A stretch of DNA of 42,842 nucleotides from an uncultured beta proteobacterium (GTDB lineage Bacteria; Pseudomonadota; Gammaproteobacteria; Burkholderiales; Burkholderiaceae_C), in contig CAIVXG010000215.1 of NCBI GenBank assembly GCA_903909815.1, forward strand, positions 1 through 42,842. The letters are read 5' to 3'. The position numbers and the translations under genes were made by a program. Below the pieces are notes generated by a model. That model worked only from the letters and a program-made list of their open reading frames with translations, ran no database searches and was not told the DNA's origin. This document shows positions 8,115 to 18,431 of the stretch, piece by piece; the stretch's first letter is position 1; each line of letters begins with the position of its first letter.

Positions 8115-8123
8115 CGCATTTAT

Positions 8124-8200
8124 TGGCGGAGTGGACGGGACTCGAACCCGCGACCCCCGGCGTGACAGGCCGGTATTCTAACCAACTGAACTACCACTCC
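8124..8200 (-). tRNA. tRNA-Asp (GTC)
   Basis: A 77-nt cloverleaf read on the minus strand: acceptor GGAGTGG / CCACTCC, D-loop with GTTGGTTAGA, anticodon loop CTGTCAC giving GTC, T-loop GGGTTCGAGTCCC, and an encoded CCA end. It is last in the Ala-Glu-Asp transcript and nearest to the integrase. Confidence 0.97.
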
Positions 8201-8244
8201 TGGTAGAAAAGCTTCTGCTCTTGCGAGCAAAGTGCTTTCAAACT

Positions 8245-8320
8245 TGGCGACCCCACGGGGATTCGAACCCCGGTACCTACCGTGAAAGGGTAGTGTCCTA
8301 GGCCTCTAGACGATGGGGTC
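8245..8320 (-). tRNA. tRNA-Glu (TTC)
   Basis: A 76-nt cloverleaf on the minus strand: acceptor GACCCCA / TGGGGTC, D-arm with GTCTAGAGGCCTAGGAC, anticodon loop CTTTCAC giving TTC, T-arm GGGGTTCGAATCCCC, encoded CCA. Its charging enzyme gltX is encoded immediately upstream on the same strand. Confidence 0.97.
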
Positions 8321-8348
8321 AAAACCTTGGAACTTCCGACTCAAATAT

Positions 8349-8424
<76 letters not shown>

Positions 8425-8480
8425 GTTTTCCGACTAGGCTTTCGCTTTTGCCGTCAACACTCGAGCCTTGAATTATAACG

Positions 8481-9881
8481 TCAAATATTGCCCAGCTCCA
8501 AGCGTGCGACAACATTTTCTCTTGTGCACAACGCCAGCACCGCATCCAGCGAGGGCGTTTGCGCCGTGCCCATCACCAGCACGCGCACCGGCATGGCCAG
8601 TTGCGGCATCTTCAGGCCCTGCGCGGCCAGCACTTCTTTGAGCACGAGCGCGATCGACGCCTTGTCCCAGGTGCAGTTGACCAGCCTTTCCAGCAGCAAG
8701 CTCAGCGCCGGTCGCACCGCCTCGGTCACGTGCTGCTGCAACTCGGCCGGGTTGGGTGTGACGTCAGCATAGAAACGCGCGGCCCAATCGGCCAGCGCCA
8801 CCGTGGTGTCGCAACGGTCCTTGAACAGGCCACAGATGGCACTCAGGCGCTCATCGGGCCCAAGGCCGCGCGACTGCAACTGCGCCGCCACCAGGGCGGC
8901 CAGCGCGTCGTCGTTCATGGCCTTGAGGTGCTGGGCGTTGACCCAGCGCAGCTTGGCCTCATCGAACTGCGCTGCGCTCTTGCCCAGGTGGTCCAGGTTG
9001 AACCACTGCAGGAACTGCTCGCGGCTGAAGATCTCGTCGTCGCCGTGGCTCCAGCCCAGGCGCGCCAGGTAATTGACCATGGCGTCGGGCAGATAGCCTT
9101 CGGCCGCGTACTGCGTCACCGGCTTGGCGCCGTTGCGCTTGCTCATCTTCTCGCCCTGCTCGTTCAGCACCGTGGGCAGGTGCGCGTACACCGGAACGGG
9201 CTGGCCCAACGCATGGAAGATGTTGATCTGACGCGGCGTGTTGTTTACGTGATCGTCGCCGCGAATGACGTGGGTGATGGCCATGTCGATGTCGTCCACC
9301 ACCACGCAGAAGTTGTAGGTGGGCGTGCCGTCGGGGCGCGCGATCACGAGGTCATCGAGTTCGTCGTTGCTGATCTCGATGCGCCCCTTCACCTTGTCCT
9401 CCCACACCACCGAGCCGCCTTGCGGATTCAGAAAGCGCAGCACCGGCAGCACGCCTTCGGGCACAGCGGGCAGGGTCTTGCCGGGCGCAGGGCGCCAGGT
9501 GCCGTCGTAGCGCGGCTTTTCCTTGGCTGCCATCTGGCACTCGCGCAAAGCGTCGAGCTCGGCCACGCTCATGTAGCAGGGATAGACATGACCCGCGGCC
9601 TGCAGCTCGGCCAGTACGGTGCGGTAGCGGTCCATGCGCTGCATCTGGTAGAACGGGCCTTCGTCGTAGTCCAGTCCGAGCCAGCGCATGCTCTCGATGA
9701 TGACGTCCACTGCAGCCTGCGTGGAGCGCTCCAGATCCGTGTCCTCGATGCGCAGGATGAAGTCGCCACCAGTGGAGCGGGCAAAGGCCCATGGATACAG
9801 CGCCGAGCGAATGTTGCCCAGATGGATGAAGCCCGTGGGGGACGGGGCAAAGCGGGTGCGGGTGCGAGTGGTTTGGGTCAT
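8481..9881 (-). CDS. gltX: Glutamyl-tRNA synthetase
   Basis: This 466-residue class I synthetase charges tRNA-Glu with glutamate in the cytoplasm. The HIGH-type signature appears as [18 protein letters not shown] near the N-terminus and the KMSKS loop as [11 protein letters not shown] mid-protein. The Rossmann core also shows LRIEDTD. ATG 9881 overlaps the metZ stop by ATGA, so translation is coupled; the longer open frame upstream is the antisense shadow of metZ. The first gene downstream in the transcript direction is a tRNA cluster that includes its own substrate tRNA-Glu. Confidence 0.97.
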   Translation of the reverse strand: MTQTTRTRTRFAPSPTGFIHLGNIRSALYPWAFARSTGGDFILRIEDTDLERSTQAAVDVIIESMRWLGLDYDEGPFYQMQRMDRYRTVLAELQAAGHVYPCYMSVAELDALRECQMAAKEKPRYDGTWRPAPGKTLPAVPEGVLPVLRFLNPQGGSVVWEDKVKGRIEISNDELDDLVIARPDGTPTYNFCVVVDDIDMAITHVIRGDDHVNNTPRQINIFHALGQPVPVYAHLPTVLNEQGEKMSKRNGAKPVTQYAAEGYLPDAMVNYLARLGWSHGDDEIFSREQFLQWFNLDHLGKSAAQFDEAKLRWVNAQHLKAMNDDALAALVAAQLQSRGLGPDERLSAICGLFKDRCDTTVALADWAARFYADVTPNPAELQQHVTEAVRPALSLLLERLVNCTWDKASIALVLKEVLAAQGLKMPQLAMPVRVLVMGTAQTPSLDAVLALCTRENVVARLELGNI

Positions 9882-11092
9882 TTCAGGGTGTCCAGGCCAC
9901 GCAGCAGGTCGGCCTTCATGTCGTCGTGATGCTCCAGGCCGACCGCCATGCGGACCAAGCCCTGGCCAATGCCTGCAGCCTGGCGCTGGTCTTCGGAAAG
10001 TTTGCCGTGAGACGTGCTCGCGGGGTGCGTCAGCAAGGTCTTGGTGTCTCCCAGGTTGGTGCACAGCGAAAGCGTTTGCAGGCTGTCGAGCACGTGAAAC
10101 GCGCGCATGCGTGCGTCTTGCGGTGTACCCGCCTTCAAGTCGAACGACAGCACGGCACCACCCAGACCTGACATTTGCTGCATGGACAAGGCGTGCTGCG
10201 GGTGCGACGTCAGTCCCGGGTAAAAGACGCGCGCCACCTGCGGCTGCTGCTCCAGCCATTGTGCGAGCGCCAGCGCGCTGGCGCTTTGCGCGCGCATACG
10301 TATGCCCAAGGTCTCCATGCCCTTGAGCACCACCCAGGCATTGAAGGGCGAGAGCACCATGCCGCCGTTTCGCAGCACGGGCAGCAATTTTTCATTGATC
10401 ATTTGCGCGCTGGCACACAGCGCCCCGGCCATGACGCGGCCTTGTCCGTCGAGGTACTTCGTGCCCGAGTGCATCACGATGTCAGCCCCCAAGCTCAGGG
10501 GCCGCTGCAGTATCGGCGTGGCAAAACAGTTGTCCACGGCCAGCAGCGCGCCCGCGTTGTGCGCCATGTCCGCCAGGGCGGCAATATCGCAGACCTCGGT
10601 CAAGGGATTGGTGGGAGTCTCGGCAAACAGGATTTTGGTGTTGGGGCGGATCGCCGCCTGCCAAGCCGCCAGGTCAGTTTGCGCGACCACGGTGGACTCC
10701 ACGCCAAAGCGCGCGAACTCCGTGCCGATGAGCTTGATGGTGGAGCCGAACATGGACTGCGAATACACCACATGGTCGCCCGACTTGAGCAGGCTGAACA
10801 GCATCAGCAGGATCGCCGACATGCCGGTGGCCGTGGCCAGCGCCGCCTCGGCGCCTTCCAACGCGGCCAGCCGCATTTCGAAACTGCTGACGGTGGGGTT
10901 GCCCGAACGCGTGTAGGTGTAGCCGTCTTCCTCGCCCGCAAATCGACGGGCCGACACCTCGGCCGAGGGTTGCACATAGCCGCTGGTAAGGTACAGCGCC
11001 TCAGAGTTCTCGCCGTACTGGCTGCGCTCCACGGCCATGCGCACTGCCAGGGTATCGGGATGCAGCGCGTGAGGTGAATTCTTGTTCGTCAT
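9878..11092 (-). CDS. metZ: O-succinylhomoserine sulfhydrylase
   Basis: A 404-residue PLP enzyme of the Cys/Met-metabolism family that makes homocysteine directly from O-succinylhomoserine and sulfide. PLP-site features: [10 protein letters not shown] (phosphate-binding loop), [22 protein letters not shown] and [13 protein letters not shown] carrying the Schiff-base lysine. It starts at ATG 11092, two bases from the purF stop, and ends overlapping gltX. Operon position after purF is typical of Burkholderiales and favours MetZ over cystathionine gamma-synthase. Confidence 0.94.
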   Translation of the reverse strand: MTNKNSPHALHPDTLAVRMAVERSQYGENSEALYLTSGYVQPSAEVSARRFAGEEDGYTYTRSGNPTVSSFEMRLAALEGAEAALATATGMSAILLMLFSLLKSGDHVVYSQSMFGSTIKLIGTEFARFGVESTVVAQTDLAAWQAAIRPNTKILFAETPTNPLTEVCDIAALADMAHNAGALLAVDNCFATPILQRPLSLGADIVMHSGTKYLDGQGRVMAGALCASAQMINEKLLPVLRNGGMVLSPFNAWVVLKGMETLGIRMRAQSASALALAQWLEQQPQVARVFYPGLTSHPQHALSMQQMSGLGGAVLSFDLKAGTPQDARMRAFHVLDSLQTLSLCTNLGDTKTLLTHPASTSHGKLSEDQRQAAGIGQGLVRMAVGLEHHDDMKADLLRGLDTLK

Positions 11093-11093
11093 G

Positions 11094-12620
11094 TCACGCC
11101 ACCTCCGCGTTCGGCAGCGCCAGGCGCGAGCTGTCTTCCTCGCCTTCGGTACCGCCGCCACGGCCTTCGCTCAGGCCCATGATATCGGCAGCCGTGATGT
11201 CGCCGGTGACGTACGCGCCATCAAAACAGGAGGCATCAAAACCTGCCAAGGCGGTGAGCTTGCCGTCAGGCCCCGGGGCTGCCGCCTTGAGCACGGCCTT
11301 CTTCATGCCTTCCACGTCCTGATAGATGAGCGCGTCGCAGCCGATGATGGCGCGGATTTCCTCCACGCTGCGGTCGTGCGCCACCAGTTCGCTGGCGGTG
11401 GGCATGTCGATGCCATAGACGTTGGGGTAGCGCACGGGCGGTGCGGCGCTGGCCAGATAGACCTTGCGTGCGCCGGCGTCGCGCGCCATCTGCACGATCT
11501 CGCGGCTGGTGGTGCCGCGCACGATCGAGTCGTCCACCAGCAGCACGTTTCGACCCTTGAATTCGCTCACGATCACGTTGAGCTTTTGCCGCACCGATTT
11601 CTCGCGCACGGCCTGCCCTGGCATGATGAAGGTGCGTCCAACGTAGCGGTTCTTGACGAAGCCTTCGCGGTAAGGAAGGCCCAGCAATTGCGCCAACTGC
11701 ATGGCGCTGGGGCGGCTCGACTCGGGAATCGGAATGACAACGTCGATTTCATTCGGTGGCACCGTGGAGATGACCCGCTGCGCCAGCGTCTCACCCAGGT
11801 TCAGTCGCGCCTGATAGACCGAAATTCCGTCCAACGCAGAGTCGGGCCGAGCCAGATAGACGAATTCGAAAATACAGGGCTTGAGCGTGGGCGATTCGGC
11901 GCACTGCTCGCTTTGCAGATGGCCCTGAAGATCGACAAACACCGCTTCGCCCGGCGCAATATTGCGCTCCAGCTTGAACCCCGTGCCTTCGAGCGCCACC
12001 GATTCGCTCGCCACCACCACCGTGTTGGGCCCGCGCGCCAGGCACAGCGGCCGAATGCCAAAGGGGTCGCGAAACGCCAGCATGCCGTGCCCTGCAATCA
12101 GCGCCACCACGGCGTAGGAGCCGCGCACGCGCCGGTGCACCTGCCGCACTGCGGCAAAAACGTCTTCAGGCGTCAGGGGCAGGCCCTTGGTGGCCTTGTC
12201 CAGTTCGTGCGCCAGCACGTTGAGCAGCACTTCAGAATCGCTGTCGGTGTTGATATGGCGATGGTCGGTGGAGAACAGTTCAGACTTGAGCGCCTTGGCA
12301 TTGGTCAAATTGCCGTTGTGCACCAGCGTGATGCCAAAGGGCGCGTTCACGTAGAAGGGCTGTGCTTCTTCCTCGCTGAAGGCATTGCCCGCGGTCGGGT
12401 AGCGCACCTGCCCCAGGCCGCAATTGCCCGGCAGGGAGCGCATATTGCGCGTGCGAAACACGTCGCGCACCATGCCCTTGGCCTTGTGCATGAAGAACTT
12501 GCGCTGCTGCTGGGTCACGATGCCAGCGGCGTCCTGGCCCCGGTGCTGCAGCAGCAGCAAGGCGTCATAGATCAACTGGTTCACAGGTGCGTTGCTGACA
12601 ACGCCGACGATTCCACACAT
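11094..12620 (-). CDS. purF: Amidophosphoribosyltransferase
   Basis: This 508-residue enzyme catalyses the committed step of purine synthesis, transferring glutamine-derived ammonia to PRPP. The mature N-terminal nucleophile cysteine is position 2 (MCGIVGVVS); the Ntn-hydrolase glutaminase domain covers about the first 240 residues. The phosphoribosyltransferase part holds the PRPP loop VLLVDDSIVRGTTS. Length is standard. It follows cvpA by 3 bp, the classic cvpA-purF pairing, and precedes metZ. The C-terminal 30 residues are glycine/glutamate-rich, which is unremarkable. Confidence 0.98.
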   Translation of the reverse strand: MCGIVGVVSNAPVNQLIYDALLLLQHRGQDAAGIVTQQQRKFFMHKAKGMVRDVFRTRNMRSLPGNCGLGQVRYPTAGNAFSEEEAQPFYVNAPFGITLVHNGNLTNAKALKSELFSTDHRHINTDSDSEVLLNVLAHELDKATKGLPLTPEDVFAAVRQVHRRVRGSYAVVALIAGHGMLAFRDPFGIRPLCLARGPNTVVVASESVALEGTGFKLERNIAPGEAVFVDLQGHLQSEQCAESPTLKPCIFEFVYLARPDSALDGISVYQARLNLGETLAQRVISTVPPNEIDVVIPIPESSRPSAMQLAQLLGLPYREGFVKNRYVGRTFIMPGQAVREKSVRQKLNVIVSEFKGRNVLLVDDSIVRGTTSREIVQMARDAGARKVYLASAAPPVRYPNVYGIDMPTASELVAHDRSVEEIRAIIGCDALIYQDVEGMKKAVLKAAAPGPDGKLTALAGFDASCFDGAYVTGDITAADIMGLSEGRGGGTEGEEDSSRLALPNAEVA

Positions 12621-12623
12621 TCA

Positions 12624-13118
12624 TTAGTCCTCGCGGGAAAGGTATTTCCCAAATTGTTCCGGCAATACGGGTTGCAGCGCCTTGAGCGCCGCCGACAATG
12701 CCTGCGCCCCTCTGGATTCCTGCCACCAGGGTGACGAGCGCGCCGGTGTCATTCCCACCACCACGGCCACTGCCAGCAGCAACACCGCGCCGCGCAATGC
12801 GCCAAACAGCGCCCCCAGAATCCGGTCCACGGGCCGCAGGCCCACGGCCGAGATCAGTTTGCTCACAAGCGCCGCCACCAATCCCAGGGCAAACAGGGAG
12901 CCCACAAAGATCAGCACAAATGCCGCAGCGTAGCGCACTGGCTCCGATGCATTTCCCATGGGCAAACCCACGGCCAGGGTCGGCGCCCACCATTGCGCCA
13001 GCACAAAGGAGGCGAGCCAGTTCAACAGCGACAGCACCTCGTACACCAGTCCGCGCCACAATCCCAGAACCAGCGACAGCAGCACCACACCCAGCAAGAT
13101 CCAGTCCAGCGTCAGCAC
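12624..13118 (-). CDS. cvpA: CvpA family membrane protein
   Basis: A 164-residue inner-membrane protein with four hydrophobic segments, beginning LDWILLGVVLLSLVLGLWRG, the characteristic CvpA N-terminus. In E. coli its loss impairs colicin V production and envelope stress tolerance; the molecular role is unclear. It sits directly upstream of purF as in many proteobacteria, and 2 bp after the SPOR-domain gene, so it is in the folC-to-gltX transcript. Confidence 0.93.
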   Translation of the reverse strand: MLTLDWILLGVVLLSLVLGLWRGLVYEVLSLLNWLASFVLAQWWAPTLAVGLPMGNASEPVRYAAAFVLIFVGSLFALGLVAALVSKLISAVGLRPVDRILGALFGALRGAVLLLAVAVVVGMTPARSSPWWQESRGAQALSAALKALQPVLPEQFGKYLSRED

Positions 13119-13120
13119 GG

Positions 13121-13822
13121 CTACATCTTCAGCACGGAGGCGGCCAAGGCCAGGGATTTGATGTGGCTCGCAGCCTTGTCGGCCTCATCCTGGCTGGTGA
13201 ACGGCCCCACACGCACGCGTGTGCGCTTGCCGTCCTTGCCATCGACCACCTGGGTATAGGTTTTGAGACCCGCTCGTTCCAACTTTTGGCGCACTTCGCG
13301 CAGCTTGGCCGCGTCCGAAAAGGCGCCCACCTGCACCACAAACCGGGCCGTAGCGACACCCGCTGCCGGCGATTCCTGGCCCGCCAGCAAGGCGGCAGCC
13401 CTGACGCCTTCGTCGACCTTGGCCACGGGCTTGGGCAAGGGCGCAGGCGTCGCTGCAGGCAGGGGCGTTGCAACCGGTGAGATGACCGGCAAAGGCGCGG
13501 GCTTCGCTTCGAGCGGGACGGCCGCGCTGGCTGCGGGTTCGGGTGCCGTGGGCGTCACGGATTCAAGGCTGGGCGGCATCACCAGTGGCTTGACTTTGGC
13601 TTTGTCTGGGATCTCGATCGGAATATCCACCATCACCGGGCGCGGCTGCGAGTCGAACAGCAGCGGGAATCCGACCACGCCTGCGAGCACCAGCACCACC
13701 GCACCGATGAGCCGGTGCTTGGCGCGCCTGCGCATGAGCTCGATGCTTTGCGCCGGTGGCACAGCAGCAGTGCTCCCATCGACGCCCTTTTGTGCGGACT
13801 TTCGGATCTTGAATAAGGCCAT
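13121..13822 (-). CDS. SPOR-domain (DedD-like) cell division protein
   Basis: This 233-residue single-pass protein has a cytoplasmic N-terminus rich in lysine/arginine, one membrane span near residues 38-56 (LIGAVVLVLAGVVGFPLLF), a long proline/alanine-rich periplasmic linker, and a C-terminal SPOR domain (about 155-233, beginning RFVVQVGAFSDAAKLREV). SPOR domains bind denuded septal peptidoglycan, so a divisome role is expected. Position between folC and cvpA matches dedD in related genomes. Confidence 0.9.
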   Translation of the reverse strand: MALFKIRKSAQKGVDGSTAAVPPAQSIELMRRRAKHRLIGAVVLVLAGVVGFPLLFDSQPRPVMVDIPIEIPDKAKVKPLVMPPSLESVTPTAPEPAASAAVPLEAKPAPLPVISPVATPLPAATPAPLPKPVAKVDEGVRAAALLAGQESPAAGVATARFVVQVGAFSDAAKLREVRQKLERAGLKTYTQVVDGKDGKRTRVRVGPFTSQDEADKAASHIKSLALAASVLKM

Positions 13823-13836
13823 TGTCTTGCTGCGGG

Positions 13837-15153
13837 TCAGGAGTTCAGATGTTTGGCTTGGAGACGGGGCGTGCCGTGGGCAAGAATGCCGCCGACGGTG
13901 AAGAAGGAACCGAAGACCACAATTCTATCAGCGGGGTCCGCCGCGGCGATGGCCGCGTCCAGCGCCTGCTGCGGGTCGGCATGCACGCTGGCGCTCACGC
14001 CCTTGCGCGGCGCGCAGGCCTGCCAGCGCGAGTGCAGCTCGGCGCCAGTGGCTGCGCGCGGCGTGGGCAAATCGGTGAAATACCAGCAGCCGATCAGCGG
14101 CCCCATGCGCTTGAGCATGGGCGCCAGATCCTTGTCCGCCATGGCGCCAAACACCGCGTGCGTGGTCGGTGCGTAGGCCATCGCGTCCAGATTGGCCGCC
14201 AGCGCCGACACCGCATGCGGGTTGTGCGCCACGTCCAGCACCAGCGAGGGCTGGCCGGCGAGCACCTGAAAGCGCCCCGGCAGCTCCACCATCGCCAGTC
14301 CATTGCGCACCGCCTGCGCCGTCACCGGCAGGCGTTCGCGCAGCGCGCTCAAGGCGGCCAGCACGCCCGACGCATTGAGCAGCTGGTTTGCGCCGCGCAG
14401 CGCCGGATACGCCAGACCCGCATAGCGCCGGCCGCGCCCGGCCCAGCCCCACTGCTGCTTATCGCCGGAAAAGTTGAAATCCGTGCCGAAGCGCCACAGG
14501 TCGGCGCCCACTTCCAAAGCGTGGTCGAGCACGCTTTGCGGGGGCAGCGGGTCGCTCACCACCACGGGCCGTCCGGTGCGCATGATGCCGGCCTTCTCGC
14601 GACCGATGCGTTCCCTGCTGTCGCCCAGGAATTCCATGTGATCCAGATCGACGCTGGTGATGATGGCGCAGTCCGCGTCGACGATGTTCACCGCGTCCAG
14701 GCGACCGCCCAGACCCACTTCCAGAATCACCGCGTCCAGCGGCGTGCCGTGCATCAGGTCCAGCGCGGCGAGCGTGCTGAACTCGAAATAGGTGAGCGAG
14801 ACGTCCTCGTCCGCGCCCTGCACCCGTGCCGCTTCCACCCGCGCAAAGGCTTGCGCCCATTGCTCAGCAGCGACGGTATCGCCCGAGAGGCGCAGCCGCT
14901 CTTCGAAGTGCACCAGGTGCGGCGAGGTGTAGACGCCGGTGCGGTAACCCGCCTGCAGCAGGATCGCCTCCAGCATGGCGCAGGTCGAGCCCTTGCCGTT
15001 GGTGCCGGCCACCGTGATCACGGGGCAGTCAAAGGCGAGGCCCATGCGAAGCGCGACGATGCGCACGCGCTCCAGGCCCAAGTCGATGCTTTTGGGATGC
15101 AGGCGCTCGCAATGGGCGAGCCAGTCGGTGAGTGTTTTCGGTTCGGTAGGCAT
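13837..15153 (-). CDS. folC: Bifunctional dihydrofolate / folylpolyglutamate synthase
   Basis: This 438-residue Mur-ligase-family enzyme adds glutamate to dihydropteroate and to folates. The ATP P-loop is TVAGTNGKGSTCAMLE, followed by EVGLGGRLDAVN and the mid-protein metal-binding region SVDLDHMEFLGD. Near the C-terminal half LDVAHNPHAV is conserved. ATG 15153 begins MPTEPKTLTDWL, matching family N-termini; the open frame runs further upstream through repeat DNA. It is the first gene of the minus-strand block ending in gltX. The commonly adjacent accD is not present here. Confidence 0.96.
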   Translation of the reverse strand: MPTEPKTLTDWLAHCERLHPKSIDLGLERVRIVALRMGLAFDCPVITVAGTNGKGSTCAMLEAILLQAGYRTGVYTSPHLVHFEERLRLSGDTVAAEQWAQAFARVEAARVQGADEDVSLTYFEFSTLAALDLMHGTPLDAVILEVGLGGRLDAVNIVDADCAIITSVDLDHMEFLGDSRERIGREKAGIMRTGRPVVVSDPLPPQSVLDHALEVGADLWRFGTDFNFSGDKQQWGWAGRGRRYAGLAYPALRGANQLLNASGVLAALSALRERLPVTAQAVRNGLAMVELPGRFQVLAGQPSLVLDVAHNPHAVSALAANLDAMAYAPTTHAVFGAMADKDLAPMLKRMGPLIGCWYFTDLPTPRAATGAELHSRWQACAPRKGVSASVHADPQQALDAAIAAADPADRIVVFGSFFTVGGILAHGTPRLQAKHLNS

Positions 15154-15262
15154 GCGGTGTCGATTGTCGCGCACTACCACCATCGGCGCTGTCGATCGGA
15201 TTTGTCGTAGAAGCGGCCCCGAATCCGTCCGATTCCGCACACGGAATTTGGCCCGGGCGCGG

Positions 15263-15349
15263 CGTCATTGCGAGCGGAGCGCGGCAATCCATGGCGCAGG
15301 GCCAGCAAAGTCGCCATGGATTGCCACGGCCTTCGGCCTCGCAATGACG
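15263..15349. repeat. Dispersed palindrome (REP-like), copy 2
   Basis: CGTCATTGCGAGCGGAGC opens the element, GGCAATCCATGG and CCATGGATTGCC form the inner arms, and CTCGCAATGACG closes it. It lies between the divergently transcribed folC and the ArsC-like gene, about 25 bp before the latter's start, so it may influence that gene's leader. Confidence 0.85.
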
Positions 15350-15374
15350 AGCGAAAACCCGCAAAATTGCAGGC

Positions 15375-15755
15375 ATGAGCAACAAAACCCATTCCACCCA
15401 AGCCATCATTGTTTACGGCATCCCCAACTGCGACACCGTGAAGAAGGCGCGCGCCTGGTTCACCGAGCACAGCCTGCCCTACGCGTTTCACGATTTCAAG
15501 AAGCAGGGCCTGCCGCCTGAACTGCTGGATCACTGGATCGAGCGCGTGGGCTGGGAAAAGCTGCTCAATCGCAAGGGCACGACCTGGCGCAAAATCGACC
15601 CTGCAACGCAAGCCGGCGTGCACGACGCGGCCAGCGCCCGCGCCCTGATGCTGGCTCAAACCAGTGTCATCAAGCGCCCGGTGGTGCAGTGGGGTGACGG
15701 CGCCTTGTCCAAGCTGACTGTGGGTTTCGACGCCAGCGCCTGGCCGCCGGTCTGA
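15375..15755 (+). CDS. ArsC/Spx-family thioredoxin-fold protein
   Basis: A 126-residue protein of the ArsC-like superfamily (YffB/Spx type). The redox-site region is YGIPNCDTVKKARAWF, with a single cysteine in place of a CXXC pair, and the RP-V block (IKRPVVQWGDG) is the usual cis-proline region. The lack of the arsenate-binding arginine pattern and of an ars operon argues against arsenate reduction. Function is unknown in most proteobacteria. It is flanked by repeats on both sides. Confidence 0.88.
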   Translation: MSNKTHSTQAIIVYGIPNCDTVKKARAWFTEHSLPYAFHDFKKQGLPPELLDHWIERVGWEKLLNRKGTTWRKIDPATQAGVHDAASARALMLAQTSVIKRPVVQWGDGALSKLTVGFDASAWPPV

Positions 15756-15781
15756 AGCGCTCGCCCACGCGGCGCGCCCTC

Positions 15782-15878
15782 AAACGCAGTTTCAGTGAAG
15801 ACTAACTTGTACCCAAGTTATGTCGCAACTAAACGCAGTTCAGTGAAGACTAACTTGTACCCAAGTTATGTCGCAACT
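15782..15878. repeat. 48/49-bp tandem repeat with an operator-like palindrome
   Basis: Two adjacent copies (15782-15830 and 15831-15878) differ by one T. Each carries TAACTTG-TACC-CAAGTTA, a perfect 7-bp inverted repeat (15803-15820 and 15851-15868), plus TGTCGCAACT. Symmetry, AT-content and position 70-140 bp upstream of ppnP suggest a duplicated regulator site. The half-site resembles CTTGTAC-type operators of GntR-family regulators, but no such regulator is encoded nearby. Confidence 0.7.
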
Positions 15879-15945
15879 AAAATTGCTGCTTTCGCCACTC
15901 GCCCACCGGCTCGTTCGCCGGCGGCGCATTGAAAGACTTCCACCC

Positions 15946-16263
15946 ATGACCACCGAAAAAATCGACGGCGTGTCCGTCACGGCCCAGGCCAACGTGTACT
16001 TTGACGGCAAATGCGTCAGCCACAACATCAGCTACCCCGATGGCACGAAAAAGTCGGTGGGCGTGATCCTCCCCGCCACCCTCACCTTCAACACCGGCGC
16101 GCCCGAGATCATGGAAGGCGTGGGCGGTGCTTGCGAATACAGGCTGGCGGGCAGCGAGACCTGGGTCGCATCCGGCCCGGGCGAGCAATTCAGCGTTCCG
16201 GGGAATTCCAGTTTTCAAATTCGAGTGGCCTCGGCCTACCACTACATCTGTCACTTCGGTTAA
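15946..16263 (+). CDS. ppnP: Pyrimidine/purine nucleoside phosphorylase
   Basis: This 105-residue single-domain cupin of the PpnP/YaiE family (DUF1255) splits nucleosides with phosphate to base and ribose-1-phosphate. Family features: ANVYFDGKCVSHNISYPDG near the start, SVGVILPATLTFNTGAPEIM in the middle, and FSVPGNSSFQIRV with YHYICHFG at the C-terminus. ATG 15946 gives the family length; the upstream extension to 15868 is arginine-rich and unconserved. It lies 6 bp before argG and a duplicated palindrome lies upstream, so co-regulation with argG is possible. Confidence 0.92.
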   Translation: MTTEKIDGVSVTAQANVYFDGKCVSHNISYPDGTKKSVGVILPATLTFNTGAPEIMEGVGGACEYRLAGSETWVASGPGEQFSVPGNSSFQIRVASAYHYICHFG

Positions 16264-17601
<1,338 letters not shown>

Positions 17602-17879
17602 GACGAGCGACCCGGCCTCCCCGGGGACTGATGGGGGGTCGGTCAGCTTTACGGGGACGCTGGCACATTGTTAGCGCTCATGGTTCCGCTCCATCGGCAA
17701 GAATCTGTTTGAACAGTTGAAAAACCTGGGATGGCGGCAATTGGAGCTGTCGGGTCTCAGCGGCCGCATGCTCCAATGTGGGTCGCAGCAACTCGATCCG
17801 AGACTTTGCGGGACTCGCGGCGGAGTGCTGCGCTGACACGCAAACGCCCACGTTGCTTGGAACGTAGGCACGCGATTGA
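17602..17879. other. Intergenic region with a possible regulator-like remnant
   Basis: Between convergent argG and the cyclic-nucleotide-binding gene. On the minus strand, frame 17678 to about 17820 reads like a short helical C-terminus (ETRQLQLPPSQVFQLFKQIL), reminiscent of the tail of small GntR/YtrA-type regulators. It has no domain upstream and no good start, so it is at most a remnant. The sequence near 17610-17640 has short GC-rich inverted repeats that may end argG transcription. Confidence 0.3.
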
Positions 17880-18431
17880 TCACCGCAGGAGTACGTTGAT
17901 TTCCGCCTGCATGGCCTGGCACAACTTTGCATAGATCTTGAGTTTTCGCGCAGTCTCGCGCGCCCGCTCCGCGATGCGGACGGAAACCCCCAACATGAGT
18001 TTCGCGCCCAGCGCCGGTTCTTTGACGATCAACGAATAAAACGCCTCGCGCGTCAAAACGGCACAATACAAATCGGTACCCGCTATGCAGGAGGCGGAAC
18101 GCGGCCCTTCATCAATGAGCCCGATTTCACCGACAAGGCAGCCCAGGCCCAAAACCGCGGTGGTAATCGGCGCAGTGCGACTTACGATGAGGTTTTCTAC
18201 GATGACCTCGCCCTGCAATACCAGCGCCATAAATCCGGTATCGGTAACATCGCCTTCGGTGATAAAACAAGTGCCGGCTTCAAAGCGTGCCGGCTTCATG
18301 AAACCCACGACAACGGCCGCTTCATTTCGGCTGAATTGTGCAAACGCCGAAGACCCGGTGAGCAACTGAATGGTGAGATCCGAACCGCTGAGCGAACCAT
18401 CGCTGCCAAGCCCACTATCCTGATCAACCAT
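17880..18431 (-). CDS. Stand-alone cyclic-nucleotide-binding domain protein
   Basis: This 183-residue protein has a Crp/PKA-type CNB fold: FSRNEAAVVVGFMKPARFEAG, LVLQGEVIVE, then a phosphate-binding-cassette region GCLVGEIGLIDEGPRSAS, in which GEIGLIDEGPRSAS matches the usual G-E-hydrophobic...R-S/T-A pattern. The C-terminal 40 residues are helical with no helix-turn-helix, so it is unlikely to be a DNA-binding Crp/Fnr regulator. ATG 18431 has AGGAG six bases upstream; an in-frame start at 18446 is weaker. Ligand and partner are unknown. Confidence 0.85.
   Translation of the reverse strand: MVDQDSGLGSDGSLSGSDLTIQLLTGSSAFAQFSRNEAAVVVGFMKPARFEAGTCFITEGDVTDTGFMALVLQGEVIVENLIVSRTAPITTAVLGLGCLVGEIGLIDEGPRSASCIAGTDLYCAVLTREAFYSLIVKEPALGAKLMLGVSVRIAERARETARKLKIYAKLCQAMQAEINVLLR

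Noticed and set aside
15375-15755. Arsenate reductase ArsC
   Set aside because: No ars genes nearby and the active-site pattern is that of the YffB/Spx branch.
17678-17932. Complete small GntR-type gene
   Set aside because: Only a short tail is plausible; the upstream part overlaps the 3' end of the CNB gene in another frame and has no start signal.
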